NCBI RefSeq assembly: GCF_001618685.1
Contig: NZ_CP014342.1
Span: forward strand, 1,116,001 to 1,180,000
Direction of reading: 5' to 3'
DNA length: 64,000 nucleotides
Origin: Geobacillus subterraneus
GTDB taxonomy: Bacteria; Bacillota; Bacilli; Bacillales; Anoxybacillaceae
In this document: in pieces, positions 46,814 to 55,758 of the stretch
Numbering within the stretch: the stretch's first letter is position 1
Layout: the number at the start of each line of letters is the position of its first letter
Made by a program: the position numbers and the translations under genes
Notes under the pieces: model-generated
The model's database searches: none
What the model was told of the DNA's origin: nothing
What the model saw: the letters and a program-made list of their open reading frames with translations, nothing else

Positions 46814-48138
46814 GGCTCTTCACCACAAGTTGTACTTGATCATTTAAGGTAGGTGTGCATAGAGGGTACAAAAAATGCGAATTTTCCTGTATGGTAAAGG
46901 TGACCAAACCAAACCATGGAGGGAAATTCGCATGTACTCTCAGTTTATCAAAGAACTCATCGATTTACCAGATGTTTTGATTCAAAAGGTGCGAAAAGAA
47001 GGGGAACGTTGGATTTTCGAACTTTCTCTACCCGAACAATGCCCGTTATGTCCTGTCTGCTTGAAGCGCACGATCAAAATGACAGACAAAAAGAAGCAAT
47101 GGATGCATGGCTATGCTCAGCGAATCGGAATTTTTTGGATCGAACTTCCTGTCGAGCGCAGACGTTGTAGCACGTGTGGCGTGACGTTCAGCACGTCGTA
47201 TCCAGCCATCTCTCCTCGAAGTGTGGCGACGGATGCTTTTCAGCGATGGGTCGCGCAATCTTGCATCGGAACATCCATTCAGGCGGTGGCTCGTATGCTC
47301 AAGCTTCCTTACACGACCGTTGAACGATGGTTTTATACCCATGCCCCTTCCTTCCTATCGAATGACGTCCAACCAAAGGCGGTTTGTGTCGATGAGTTTG
47401 CTTTTCGAAAAGGGCACGACTATGGAGTGGCGATCATGGATGCCGAAACGGGAGAAGTGTATGCCATGGAAGCAGGAAAGAACGAGGAAGCCATTGGGCG
47501 TGCATTGGCTCATGTGTCTCGTTCCGTTCAGTATGTCGTGAGTGACTTGGCTCCAGCGATGAAAAAAGCGATTCAACGGGTTTGCCCAGAGGCGACACAT
47601 GTCGTCGACTATTTCCATGTCATTCAGCTGTTTACCGATGCTTTAGAACGTTGTCGCAAATATTTGGGCAAAGGAGGCAAGAAACACGGAAATGTTCGTT
47701 ACGTTTGCCGTTTATTGAGCCAATGCCCAGAGAAATTGACGGAGGAAGAACGTCAAATCATACGAGAATGGTGTAATGAAAGCGATTACTTAAAGTCTGT
47801 TTACCAATCGCTCCAACATGTTCGCTATGTGTTCAAAAGCAAAGATGAGCAACAGGCGAAACGACGCTTGAAGGCTTGGATTCATCGGTATTTGTTTTGT
47901 CCTTGTTCCGTTGTTCGTGCCATCGCAAAATCACTCGTCAAACGAACAGACGAAATGATATCGTGCATTTTATCCCATTATTCGAATGGGAAGATGGAGG
48001 GAACGAATAACAAGATCAAGCTGATGAAACGTCGGGGATACGGATACCGAAATATCCAGCGTTTTGCACTGCGGGTTCGGCTGGAAACAGCTAACATACT
48101 TTCATGACAGGTGCAAGTACATCTTTTGGTGATGAACC
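46814..48138 (+). mobile_element. ISL3-family element inserted in oppA
   Basis: The 1325-bp element has terminal inverted repeats of about 25 bp (GGCTCTTCACCACAAG at the left; the right end reversed reads GGTTCATCACCAAAAG). It is flanked by a perfect 8-bp direct repeat TGATAAAT (46806-46813 and 48139-48146), the ISL3 duplication length. It has the same orientation as oppA and intact ends, so the insertion looks recent. Confidence 0.95.
46932..48107 (+). CDS. ISL3-family transposase
   Basis: The product is about 391 residues from the ATG at 46932, chosen because GGAGGG lies eight bases upstream. An N-terminal zinc ribbon (CPLCPVC and CSTCG) and HTH precede the catalytic DDE_Tnp_ISL3 core with D in VCVDEFAFRKGHDYG, D in YVVSDLAPAMKKA and E in GKMEGTNNKIKLMKRRGYGYRN. 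The frame is intact. Confidence 0.94.
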   Translation: MYSQFIKELIDLPDVLIQKVRKEGERWIFELSLPEQCPLCPVCLKRTIKMTDKKKQWMHGYAQRIGIFWIELPVERRRCSTCGVTFSTSYPAISPRSVATDAFQRWVAQSCIGTSIQAVARMLKLPYTTVERWFYTHAPSFLSNDVQPKAVCVDEFAFRKGHDYGVAIMDAETGEVYAMEAGKNEEAIGRALAHVSRSVQYVVSDLAPAMKKAIQRVCPEATHVVDYFHVIQLFTDALERCRKYLGKGGKKHGNVRYVCRLLSQCPEKLTEEERQIIREWCNESDYLKSVYQSLQHVRYVFKSKDEQQAKRRLKAWIHRYLFCPCSVVRAIAKSLVKRTDEMISCILSHYSNGKMEGTNNKIKLMKRRGYGYRNIQRFALRVRLETANILS

Positions 48139-48146
48139 TGATAAAT

Positions 48147-48940
48147 ATAAAAACGACAAAAATTTCCACACGTATCTTGAACCATCGATTTTCTGGCTGC
48201 GCATGAACACGAAGAAAGAACCGTTGAACAACGTCAACGCTCGCAAAGCGATCGCGATGGCTATCGATAAAGAGGCGATGGTGAACACGTTGTTCAACAA
48301 CGGCTCGGTTGTGGCCAACTATGCGGTTCCGAAAGACTTCGTCACCGGTCCGGACGGCAAAGACTTCCGTGACGCTAACGGCGATTTAGTGTCGTACAAT
48401 GTGGACGAAGCGAAAAAATTGTGGGAGCAAGCGAAAAAAGAGCTTGGCAAAGATAAATTCACTATTGAATTGTTAAACTATGACGACGACGTCGCGAAGA
48501 AAGTCGGCGAATACTTAAAAGAACAGCTTGAAAAGAACTTGCCTGGCCTTACGGTCAACATTAAACAACAGCCGTTCAAACAAAAACTTGAGCTAGAAAG
48601 CAATATGCAGTATGAACTATCCTTCTCTGGCTGGGGTCCGGACTATCAAGACCCGATGACGTTCCTTGATCTGTGGACGACAAATAACCCGCACAACCAA
48701 ACGGGCTGGTCGAATGCTGAATATGACAAGCTGATTAAAGATGCGAAAACGACGCTGCTTGGCGACTTGCAAGCCCGTTGGGACGCAATGTTGAAAGCAG
48801 AAAAAATCCTCTTTGAAGAAATGCCAATTGCTCCGCTGTATCAACGCGGCCGTGCGTATTTGCAACGTGAATACGTAAAAGACATTGTTATTCATTCATT
48901 TGGTGGAGATTATAGCTATAAATGGGCGTATATCGAGTAA
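48147..48940 (+). pseudogene. oppA: oppA 3' part
   Basis: This is the C-terminal half of the OppA binding protein: ARKAIAMAIDKEAMVNTLFN, YELSFSGWGPDYQDPMTF and the end DYSYKWAYIE. No ribosome site precedes an early start, so it is unlikely to be translated on its own; it would also lack the signal peptide. Codon use matches the opp genes. Confidence 0.93.
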
Positions 48941-48961
48941 CCGTTCTCTAGGAGGTGCGGA

Positions 48962-48995
48962 GGAGAGTATATGCAAGGGCATATACTCTCCTTTT
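48962..48995 (+). terminator. Hairpin between oppA and oppB
   Basis: GGAGAGTATATGC pairs with GCATATACTCTCC, followed by TTTT. Such a partial terminator commonly lowers permease expression relative to the binding protein. Confidence 0.8.
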
Positions 48996-49081
48996 GCCTG
49001 CCAAGGCGAAAAATGTCGAAAAAACTTGAAGATTGAAATACCATTGGTATTAAACAGGAAATAAACAGAGGAGGTGCAGCC

Positions 49082-50011
49082 ATGGCGCGGTATACGATTC
49101 AGCGGCTCGTATATATGGTGATTACGCTGTTTATTATTGCGACCGTGACGTTCTTTTTGATGAAGCTGTTGCCCGGTTCGCCGCTGCAAAACCAAGAAAA
49201 ATTGACCCCAGAGCAGCGAGCCATCATTTTGAAAGAATATGGGCTCGACAAACCAGTGCCTGTCCAATACGTTCAATATTTAGGCAACTTGTTAAAAGGA
49301 GATTTGGGTGTTTCGTTCCAGTATGACAACCGGCCGGTAACAGAGTTGATCGGCGACCGGATCGGCCCGTCGGCCCAGCTTGGGTTCCAGGCGATCGTCT
49401 TGGGCACGCTCGTCGGTTTAGTGCTCGGCATTTTGGCGGCTATTCGCCATAACAGTTGGGGAGATTATACAGCCACGGTCATTGCAGTCATCGGGATTTC
49501 CGTTCCGTCGTTCGTGTTGGCCGGATTTCTGCAGTATTTCATCGGTGTTAAACTGCAATGGCTGCCGGTCGCGTTTTGGGAAGGGTTTAAGTATACGATT
49601 ATGCCGACGTTGGCGCTGTCTGTCGGCGTCATTGCCAACACCGCCCGCTTTATGCGTACGGAAATGCTTGAGGTGCTGTCATCCGATTATATTTTAACAG
49701 CCCGCGCGAAAGGGATTAGCAATGCGGGGGTCATCATCAAGCATGCGATCCGCAACTCGCTCATTCCAGTTATCACAATTCTCGGACCGATGGCGGTCAA
49801 CTTAATGACGGGAACGCTCGTCATCGAGAAAATTTTTGCCGTTCCCGGTCTCGGCGAGCAGTTTGTCCGTTCGATCGAGCTGAACGACTACCCTGTCATT
49901 ATGGGCACTACGTTGTTTTATTCGGCGTTATTGATTTTTGTCATTTTTATCGTTGATATTCTCTATGGGATTGTCGACCCACGCATTCGTTTAGCGGGAG
50001 GGAAAAAATGA
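49082..50011 (+). CDS. oppB: Oligopeptide ABC transporter permease
   Basis: OppB is one of the two membrane subunits of the peptide importer. The 309-residue protein has six membrane helices, an N-terminal OppB-type segment (MARYTIQRLVYMVITLFIIA) and the EAA loop EVLSSDYILTARAKGISNAG that docks with the ATPases. GGAGGTGCAGCC precedes the ATG. Its stop overlaps the oppC start by four bases. Expression may be reduced by the ISL3 element upstream (polarity), though the oppA promoter faces the same way. Confidence 0.95.
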   Translation: MARYTIQRLVYMVITLFIIATVTFFLMKLLPGSPLQNQEKLTPEQRAIILKEYGLDKPVPVQYVQYLGNLLKGDLGVSFQYDNRPVTELIGDRIGPSAQLGFQAIVLGTLVGLVLGILAAIRHNSWGDYTATVIAVIGISVPSFVLAGFLQYFIGVKLQWLPVAFWEGFKYTIMPTLALSVGVIANTARFMRTEMLEVLSSDYILTARAKGISNAGVIIKHAIRNSLIPVITILGPMAVNLMTGTLVIEKIFAVPGLGEQFVRSIELNDYPVIMGTTLFYSALLIFVIFIVDILYGIVDPRIRLAGGKK

Positions 50012-51030
50012 TGGCGAAACAACAATACGACCAGCTTTCACCGGAATGGTTTCAGCCCGCCCCGCCGAACGTCGGCGAGCAGGAAAAAATCAGCCGCCCA
50101 AGTTTGACGTTTTGGCATGACGCTTGGCTTCGCCTGCGCGAAAACAAAGCGGCGATTGCCGGGCTGACCATGATTATCATTTTAGCGTTATTGGCGATTT
50201 TTGCCCCAATGGCAAGTGAACGTTCCTATAAAGAGCAAAACTTAAGCCATGCGAAACTGCCGCCCAAAGTTCCGGTGTTGGAGCATATTAGCTGGCTGAA
50301 TTTAGACGGGAAGGACGCCAATGGCGTTGATGTATATAAACAGCGCGGCGTGAAAGAGTACTATTGGTTTGGCACCGACGATTTAGGCCGCGACCTGTGG
50401 GTGAGAACATGGTATGGCACGCGCATCTCGCTGTACATCGGTTTGTTGGCCGCGTTGATCGATTTGTTCATCGGCATTGCCTATGGCGGCATTTCCGGCT
50501 ATTATGGCGGCCGGGTCGACAATGTGATGCAGCGGATCATCGAAATTTTAAACGGGATTCCGTATTTGATCGTCGTCATTTTATTTATCTTAATTTTTGA
50601 GCCGGGGATTATTTCGATCACGCTGGCGATGGTCATCACCGGCTGGACGACGATGGCGCGCATTGTCCGCGGGCAAATATTGAAGCTAAAAAATATGGAA
50701 TATGTGCTGGCCGCACGGACGCTCGGGGCGTCTAATTCACGGCTTATTTTTAAACATTTAATCCCGAACGTGATGGGGCCGATCATTATTACGACCATGT
50801 TTACGATTCCTACGGCGATTTTTACCGAGGCGTTTTTAAGTTTTATCGGTCTTGGCATCCGTCCGCCGGAAGCGTCGCTCGGTTCGCTCGTCAGCGAGGG
50901 ATTTAAGTCGATTCAGACATATCCGCATTTGATTATTATCCCATCGATTGTCATCAGCTTGCTCATTTTAAGCTTTAACTTAGTGGCCGACGGGCTGCGC
51001 GATGCGCTCGACCCGAAAATGCGCAAATAA
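50008..51030 (+). CDS. oppC: Oligopeptide ABC transporter permease
   Basis: OppC is the second permease subunit. The 340-residue protein has an OppC N-terminal extension, a first helix (AAIAGLTMIIILALLAIFAP), an extracytoplasmic segment with GTDDLGRDLWVR typical of OppC, and the EAA loop EYVLAARTLGASNSRLIFKH. It starts ATGATG overlapping oppB; either ATG is possible. Confidence 0.95.
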   Translation: MMAKQQYDQLSPEWFQPAPPNVGEQEKISRPSLTFWHDAWLRLRENKAAIAGLTMIIILALLAIFAPMASERSYKEQNLSHAKLPPKVPVLEHISWLNLDGKDANGVDVYKQRGVKEYYWFGTDDLGRDLWVRTWYGTRISLYIGLLAALIDLFIGIAYGGISGYYGGRVDNVMQRIIEILNGIPYLIVVILFILIFEPGIISITLAMVITGWTTMARIVRGQILKLKNMEYVLAARTLGASNSRLIFKHLIPNVMGPIIITTMFTIPTAIFTEAFLSFIGLGIRPPEASLGSLVSEGFKSIQTYPHLIIIPSIVISLLILSFNLVADGLRDALDPKMRK

Positions 51031-51051
51031 CGGACGGAAGGGGTGAAACCG

Positions 51052-52113
51052 ATGGAGAAAATTTTGCAGGTGAACGATTTGCATATTTCCTTTGACATCC
51101 ACGCCGGTGAAGTGCAGGCGGTTCGCGGCGTCACGTTCGACTTGTATAAGGGAGAAACGCTGGCGATCGTCGGCGAGTCGGGGTCTGGGAAATCCGTGAC
51201 ATCCAAGGCGTTGATGCGCCTGTTGCCGACGCCGCCGAGCCGAATCAAGCAAGGGGAAATTTTATTTGAAGGAAAAGACTTGACCAAGCTGTCGGAGAAA
51301 GACATGCAATCGATCCGCGGGGCGAAAATTTCGATGATTTTCCAAGATCCGATGACGTCGCTCAACCCGACGATGACGATCGGAAAGCAAATTATGGAAT
51401 CGATTTTAAAACATCAAAAGCTGTCGAAAGAGGAAGCGCGCAAACGGGCGATTGAACTATTGCAGCTGGTCGGCATTAAAAACGCCGAGCTGCGCATGAA
51501 GCAATACCCGCACCAATTTTCCGGCGGAATGCGCCAGCGTGTTGTCATCGCCATCGCCTTGGCGTGCAATCCGAAAATTTTGATCGCCGATGAACCGACG
51601 ACCGCGCTGGATGTGACGATTCAGGCGCAAATTTTGGAGCTCATGAAAGACATTCAGAAAAAGCTCGGCATGTCGATTATTTTCATCACCCATGATTTAG
51701 GGGTTGTCGCCAACATGGCCGATCGAGTGGCGGTGATGTATGCCGGGAAAATCGTGGAGATCGGCACGGTGGATGAAATTTTTTACAATCCGAAACATCC
51801 GTACACGTGGGGATTGCTCGCCTCGATGCCGAGCCTTGATCATAAAGATACGGAGCTGTATTCGATCCCGGGCTCGCCGCCGGATTTGTTAAATCCGCCA
51901 AAAGGCGATGCGTTTGCGCCGCGCAATCCGTATGCGCTCAAAATCGACTATGAGCTCGAGCCGCCGATGTTCCAAGTGTCTGATACGCACTATGCGGCGA
52001 CATGGCTGTTGCATGAAAAGGCACCGAAAGTGGAACCGCCGGCGATCGTGCGCGAACGGATGAAACGGTTTGCTGACATCGTCGCCCGGAAAGGAGGGAA
52101 GCCGCGTGGCTAA
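51052..52113 (+). CDS. oppD: Oligopeptide ABC transporter ATPase
   Basis: The 353-residue cytosolic ATPase carries Walker [11 protein letters not shown]-loop, signature FSGGMRQRV, Walker [13 protein letters not shown] and H-loop IFITHDLG. The C-terminal oligo_HPY extension ([21 protein letters not shown]) is specific to peptide importers; unlike many relatives no four-Cys Fe-S motif is evident at this end. GAAGGGGTG precedes the ATG at 51052. It overlaps oppF by eight bases. Confidence 0.95.
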   Translation: MEKILQVNDLHISFDIHAGEVQAVRGVTFDLYKGETLAIVGESGSGKSVTSKALMRLLPTPPSRIKQGEILFEGKDLTKLSEKDMQSIRGAKISMIFQDPMTSLNPTMTIGKQIMESILKHQKLSKEEARKRAIELLQLVGIKNAELRMKQYPHQFSGGMRQRVVIAIALACNPKILIADEPTTALDVTIQAQILELMKDIQKKLGMSIIFITHDLGVVANMADRVAVMYAGKIVEIGTVDEIFYNPKHPYTWGLLASMPSLDHKDTELYSIPGSPPDLLNPPKGDAFAPRNPYALKIDYELEPPMFQVSDTHYAATWLLHEKAPKVEPPAIVRERMKRFADIVARKGGKPRG

Positions 52114-53041
52114 GCAAAAGCTGCTTGAAGTGAAAAACTTAAAACAATACTTCCCGGCCGGCCGCGGCGAGGTCGTCAAAGCGGTCGACGGCGTCACCTT
52201 TGACATTTATAAAGGGGAAACGTTCGGCCTTGTCGGCGAGTCGGGCTGCGGCAAGTCGACAACGGGGCGGACGATCATTCGGCTGTATGAGGCGACAGAC
52301 GGAGAAGTACTGTTTAACGGCGTTAACGTACACGGCAAAAAATCAAAAAAAGAGCTGAAAGAGTTAAACCGAAAAATGCAAATGATTTTCCAAGATCCGT
52401 ATGCGTCGCTCAATCCGCGGATGACGGTCGCCGACATTATCGCTGAGGGCATTGACATCCACGGATTGGCGAAAACGAAAGAGGAGCGGATGCAGCGCGT
52501 CTATGAGCTGCTTGAGACGGTCGGGTTGAACCGCGAGCATGCGAGCCGCTATCCGCATGAGTTTTCCGGCGGGCAACGCCAGCGGATCGGCATCGCCCGG
52601 GCGCTCGCCGTCGAACCGGAATTCATCATCGCCGATGAGCCGATCTCGGCGCTGGACGTTTCCATTCAGGCGCAAGTCGTCAACTTGCTGAAGCGCCTGC
52701 AGCGTGAAAAAGGGTTGACGTACTTGTTTATTGCCCATGACTTGTCGATGGTCAAATACATCAGCGACCGGATCGGCGTCATGTATTTCGGGAAAATGGT
52801 CGAGCTCGCTGAATCGGAAGAGCTGTACCGCAATCCGATCCATCCGTATACAAAGGCATTGCTCTCCGCTATTCCGCTTCCAGATCCGGAAACGGAGCGG
52901 ACGCGCAAGCGGATCGTCTACGACCCGGCGCAGCACGGCTATAAAGACGGGGAAGAGCTCGAATTTCGCGAAATTACACCGGGTCATTTCGTGCTTTGTT
53001 CAGAAGAGGAGTATAAGCAATACCGGGCGATGTATGCCTAA
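52106..53041 (+). CDS. oppF: Oligopeptide ABC transporter ATPase
   Basis: The 311-residue partner ATPase of OppD has Walker [10 protein letters not shown], signature [10 protein letters not shown], Walker [13 protein letters not shown] and H-loop LFIAHDLS. The GTG start at 52106 lies within the end of oppD, after GGAGGG, and is preferred to the ATG-less longer frame. It closes the operon. Confidence 0.95.
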   Translation: MAKQKLLEVKNLKQYFPAGRGEVVKAVDGVTFDIYKGETFGLVGESGCGKSTTGRTIIRLYEATDGEVLFNGVNVHGKKSKKELKELNRKMQMIFQDPYASLNPRMTVADIIAEGIDIHGLAKTKEERMQRVYELLETVGLNREHASRYPHEFSGGQRQRIGIARALAVEPEFIIADEPISALDVSIQAQVVNLLKRLQREKGLTYLFIAHDLSMVKYISDRIGVMYFGKMVELAESEELYRNPIHPYTKALLSAIPLPDPETERTRKRIVYDPAQHGYKDGEELEFREITPGHFVLCSEEEYKQYRAMYA

Positions 53042-53158
53042 ACAGCCTGCTTGGCGGAAGGAATCGTTCCGGTGGGCATGGACAGCGCCGTCTCTTCACC
53101 GACGCTCAATGCGAACGGAGAAGCAGACGGCGCGATGTCATGCGTCCATTTCCGGGCG

Positions 53159-53341
53159 TTATTTTTTTCCTCCGACGAAATTCCACCCTTGTTGGATGCG
53201 GCGGGAAGCCTCAACATGCTTCTCTCTCTTATTTCGGCCGAATAGCCGTTCTCCAATCGTGTTGCCTATGCTCCCCATCAAGGCGGTGATGCCGACGATC
53301 AATGCTGAAGCAATGACAAAGTCAACGAAATAGCCGGCCAT
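53159..53341 (-). CDS. Small membrane protein, unknown
   Basis: A 60-residue product with one hydrophobic segment (about 2-30: YFVDFVIASALIVGITALMG) and a basic C-terminus (ERLFGRNKREKHVEASRRIQ). AGGGGAGGAAG lies just upstream of the ATG at 53341, which supports translation. I do not recognise a family. The overlapping longer minus-strand frame 53038-53256 is judged spurious. Confidence 0.6.
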   Translation of the reverse strand: MAGYFVDFVIASALIVGITALMGSIGNTIGERLFGRNKREKHVEASRRIQQGWNFVGGKK

Positions 53342-53513
53342 AGTTCTTCCTCCCCTTTTTCTCTTCTACTTTGATTGTAGAGGATTTTCCTCCCTATTGA
53401 AAGAGGGAACGAAGAAAATTGCATTAATCGTTGAAAAACTATATCTTTCTCCACTGATTTATTGTATAATATATCATGTTAAAGTCATTTCAATTTGCAA
53501 ATGATTAACAAGA

Positions 53514-53628
53514 CGGCCGACCGCCCGGCAGGTGGGATAGGCCGTATCGCTATGCCGCCAAGCGTGTGAAAGCAGGCATAGTTGCATGAGCCCGTCAGCT
53601 CACGGGCACGGAAGCAAGGGATTCCTTG
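53514..53628 (+). ncRNA. Possible structured leader of spx
   Basis: Between a TATAAT (53466-53471) and the spx start lie four successive short stems: ACGGCC/GGCCGT (53514, 53540), TATGCC/GGCATA (53551, 53575), GCCCGT/ACGGGC (53590, 53602) and CAAGG/CCTTG (53615, 53624). TGAGC/GCTCA can form instead of the third stem. It matches no riboswitch class I can name. Confidence 0.45.
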
Positions 53629-53646
53629 TAAAAAGGAGTGATCAAA

Positions 53647-54045
53647 ATGGTCAAGCTATACACATCACCGAGTTGCACGTCGTGCCGGAAGGCGAAGGCG
53701 TGGCTCGAGAAGCATGATATTCCTTATGTTGAACGCAATATTTTCTCCGAGCCGCTGACGGTCGAGGAGATTAAAGAAATTTTACGGATGACGGAAACGG
53801 GGACGGATGAAATCATTTCGACCCGCTCGAAAGTGTTCCAAAAGCTGAACATTAACCTTGAATCTTTACCGCTGCAAGATTTGTACGAGCTTATTCAAAA
53901 AAATCCGGGCATTTTGCGCCGGCCGATCATCATCGATGAAAAGCGGCTTCAAGTCGGTTATAACGAAGATGAAATCCGCCGCTTCCTGCCGCGCAAAGTG
54001 CGGGCGTATCAGCTCCGCGAAGCGCAGCGGTTAGTGAACGGGTGA
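53647..54045 (+). CDS. spxA: Transcriptional regulator Spx
   Basis: Spx binds the RNA polymerase alpha subunit and redirects transcription under disulfide stress. The 132-residue ArsC-fold protein has the redox switch C10-T-S-C13 ([15 protein letters not shown]) and the RPI-type motif [25 protein letters not shown]. Spx is degraded by ClpXP with the adaptor SpxH, encoded at 61067-61960 here. AAAGGAGTG precedes the ATG at 53647; the in-frame GTG at 53638 is part of that site. Confidence 0.95.
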   Translation: MVKLYTSPSCTSCRKAKAWLEKHDIPYVERNIFSEPLTVEEIKEILRMTETGTDEIISTRSKVFQKLNINLESLPLQDLYELIQKNPGILRRPIIIDEKRLQVGYNEDEIRRFLPRKVRAYQLREAQRLVNG

Positions 54046-54047
54046 TC

Positions 54048-54085
54048 AAAAAACTTCTACATGGCACGCCATGTAGAAGTTTTTT
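54048..54085. terminator. Bidirectional terminator between spx and the TerC gene
   Basis: AAAAAACTTCTACATGG pairs with CCATGTAGAAGTTTTTT, giving T-runs on both strands for the two convergent genes. Confidence 0.92.
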
Positions 54086-54097
54086 ATCAGCGTCCGG

Positions 54098-54766
54098 TCA
54101 GTGCCATTTGACAGTGCGCGCCCGGCGGTTGGCCGCAAAGCCGAGCACAACGGCAAGAATGGCCGCTGAGAGCGGGAAGAGGAGTTCCCAACGCGGATCA
54201 TAAAACGGGCGCAGCTGTTCTTCGGCGGCGATCATTTTTCCGGCGGTGTAAGCCAATAAGGCACCGCCGATATAAATGAGAAACGGGAACCGTTCCATGG
54301 CATAAAGAATGATTTTGCTGCCTACAATGATGATAGGAACGGAGCAGAGAAAGCCGAAGACGACAAGCCCGATATGGCCTTGGGCCGCCCCGGCGATGGC
54401 GATGACGTTGTCCATGCCCATGACGATATCGGCGGCAACGATCGTCCGCACCGCTTTCCAGAGCGATGGTTCCGCCTTAATCGTGGCCGGTTTTTCGTCT
54501 TTTTGCCCAATCAGCTTCAAGGCGATCCAAAAGAGGATGAGGCCGCCGGCAAGCTGCAAAAACGGAACAGTCAACAGCCACACAACGGCCGCCGTCAATA
54601 AAATACGGACGGCGATCGCCAGCGCCGTACCGAGGACGATGGCGATGTTCCGCTTCTGTTCCGGCAAATTGCGGCTCGCTAACGCAATGACAACCGCATT
54701 GTCCCCGCCGAGAATGACATCGATGCCGATGATTAATAAGATCGAGACGATATATTCATCCACCAT
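54098..54766 (-). CDS. yjbE: TerC-family membrane protein (YjbE-like)
   Basis: The 222-residue protein has seven membrane helices and the TerC metal-site Asp clusters IDVILGGDNAVVIALA (first repeat) and ADIVMGMDNVIAIAGA (second). TerC proteins in Bacillus act in manganese export or delivery of manganese to secreted enzymes. Position after spx corresponds to B. subtilis yjbE. It is convergent with spx and shares its terminator. Confidence 0.88.
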   Translation of the reverse strand: MVDEYIVSILLIIGIDVILGGDNAVVIALASRNLPEQKRNIAIVLGTALAIAVRILLTAAVVWLLTVPFLQLAGGLILFWIALKLIGQKDEKPATIKAEPSLWKAVRTIVAADIVMGMDNVIAIAGAAQGHIGLVVFGFLCSVPIIIVGSKIILYAMERFPFLIYIGGALLAYTAGKMIAAEEQLRPFYDPRWELLFPLSAAILAVVLGFAANRRARTVKWH

Positions 54767-54982
54767 AGGCGTCCCTCATTCCGTCCGTGTTCATCACCAT
54801 TATAGTAGGGCATGGCCGGTTTCATAACCAATTTTTAAAAACGCGTTTTTTTATTTCCCTTCCTTCGCTTTTTATCATAAAATATAAAGTACAAGATATA
54901 AGTTTTCATTAATAAAGAGAATGTCTAGGGGCACGATCCCTTCCCTTTTTTATTTCTTTGTTTAGAAGGGAGAGTTGAGAAG

Positions 54983-55663
54983 ATGGAAATTGAACGCATC
55001 AATGATCATACGGTAAAATTTTATATTTCGTATGTTGATATAGAGGAGCGCGGTTTTGACCGTGAAGAGATCTGGTACAATCGGGAACGGAGCGAGGAAC
55101 TGTTTTGGGAAATGATGGATGAAGTCCATGGTGAAAGCGATTTTTCGCTCGACGGCCCGCTTTGGATTCAAGTGCAGGCGTTGGAAAAAGGGCTTGAAGT
55201 TGTCGTGACGAAAGCGCAGTTGTCCAAGGACGGGAGCAAGCTTGAGCTGCCGCTTCCGGAAGAAAGATGGCGCGAGTTCTCGGTGTCGGCCGATGAGAAG
55301 ATCGAATCGCTGTTTGGCCACCATTTCCATTTTGGCCGAAGCGATGCCGCCGAAGGCAGCGGGGAGCAGGACGTCCTCCAGTTTGTCATTTCGTTTAAAG
55401 ATATCGAGGACGTGATCTCCTTGGCGCATCGCGCGGACTTTTCCAGCTTGTCGAACCGCCTGTTCCAGTTTGAAGGGCGCTACTATTTGTTTGTCGAATT
55501 TGACGAACAATATAGCGAGCATGAAGTAGACAATATGCTCAGCCTCCTTCTGGAATACGGAAACGATTCGCAGCTGACGATTTACCGTCTGGAAGAATAC
55601 GGGATTGAAATTATGGGCGACAACGCGCTCGAAACAGTAAAAGGATATTTTCCAGCCCCATAA
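54983..55663 (+). CDS. mecA: Adaptor protein MecA
   Basis: MecA delivers substrates such as ComK to the ClpC-ClpP protease and helps assemble ClpC. The 226-residue protein has the N-terminal substrate-binding domain (MEIERINDHTVKFYISYVDIE), an acidic linker and the C-terminal ClpC-binding domain (FSSLSNRLFQFEGRYYLFVEF). GGGAGAG lies upstream. Its location after spx is conserved in Bacillus. Confidence 0.94.
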   Translation: MEIERINDHTVKFYISYVDIEERGFDREEIWYNRERSEELFWEMMDEVHGESDFSLDGPLWIQVQALEKGLEVVVTKAQLSKDGSKLELPLPEERWREFSVSADEKIESLFGHHFHFGRSDAAEGSGEQDVLQFVISFKDIEDVISLAHRADFSSLSNRLFQFEGRYYLFVEFDEQYSEHEVDNMLSLLLEYGNDSQLTIYRLEEYGIEIMGDNALETVKGYFPAP

Positions 55664-55674
55664 CGTTTCCATTT

Positions 55675-55707
55675 CGCCGATTTCGCTGCCAGAAATCGGC
55701 GTTTTCT
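55675..55707 (+). terminator. Terminator after mecA
   Basis: CGCCGATTTC pairs with GAAATCGGCG, followed by TTTTCTT. Confidence 0.85.
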
Positions 55708-55758
55708 TCGTTAGAAAGGGAAGGGCAGTCATCATGAAAAGCAGGTGGAGGGGTTTCG

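Noticed and set aside
53038-53256. 72-codon minus-strand frame after oppF
   Set aside because: It overlaps a better-supported small membrane gene (53159-53341) in another frame and has no ribosome site.
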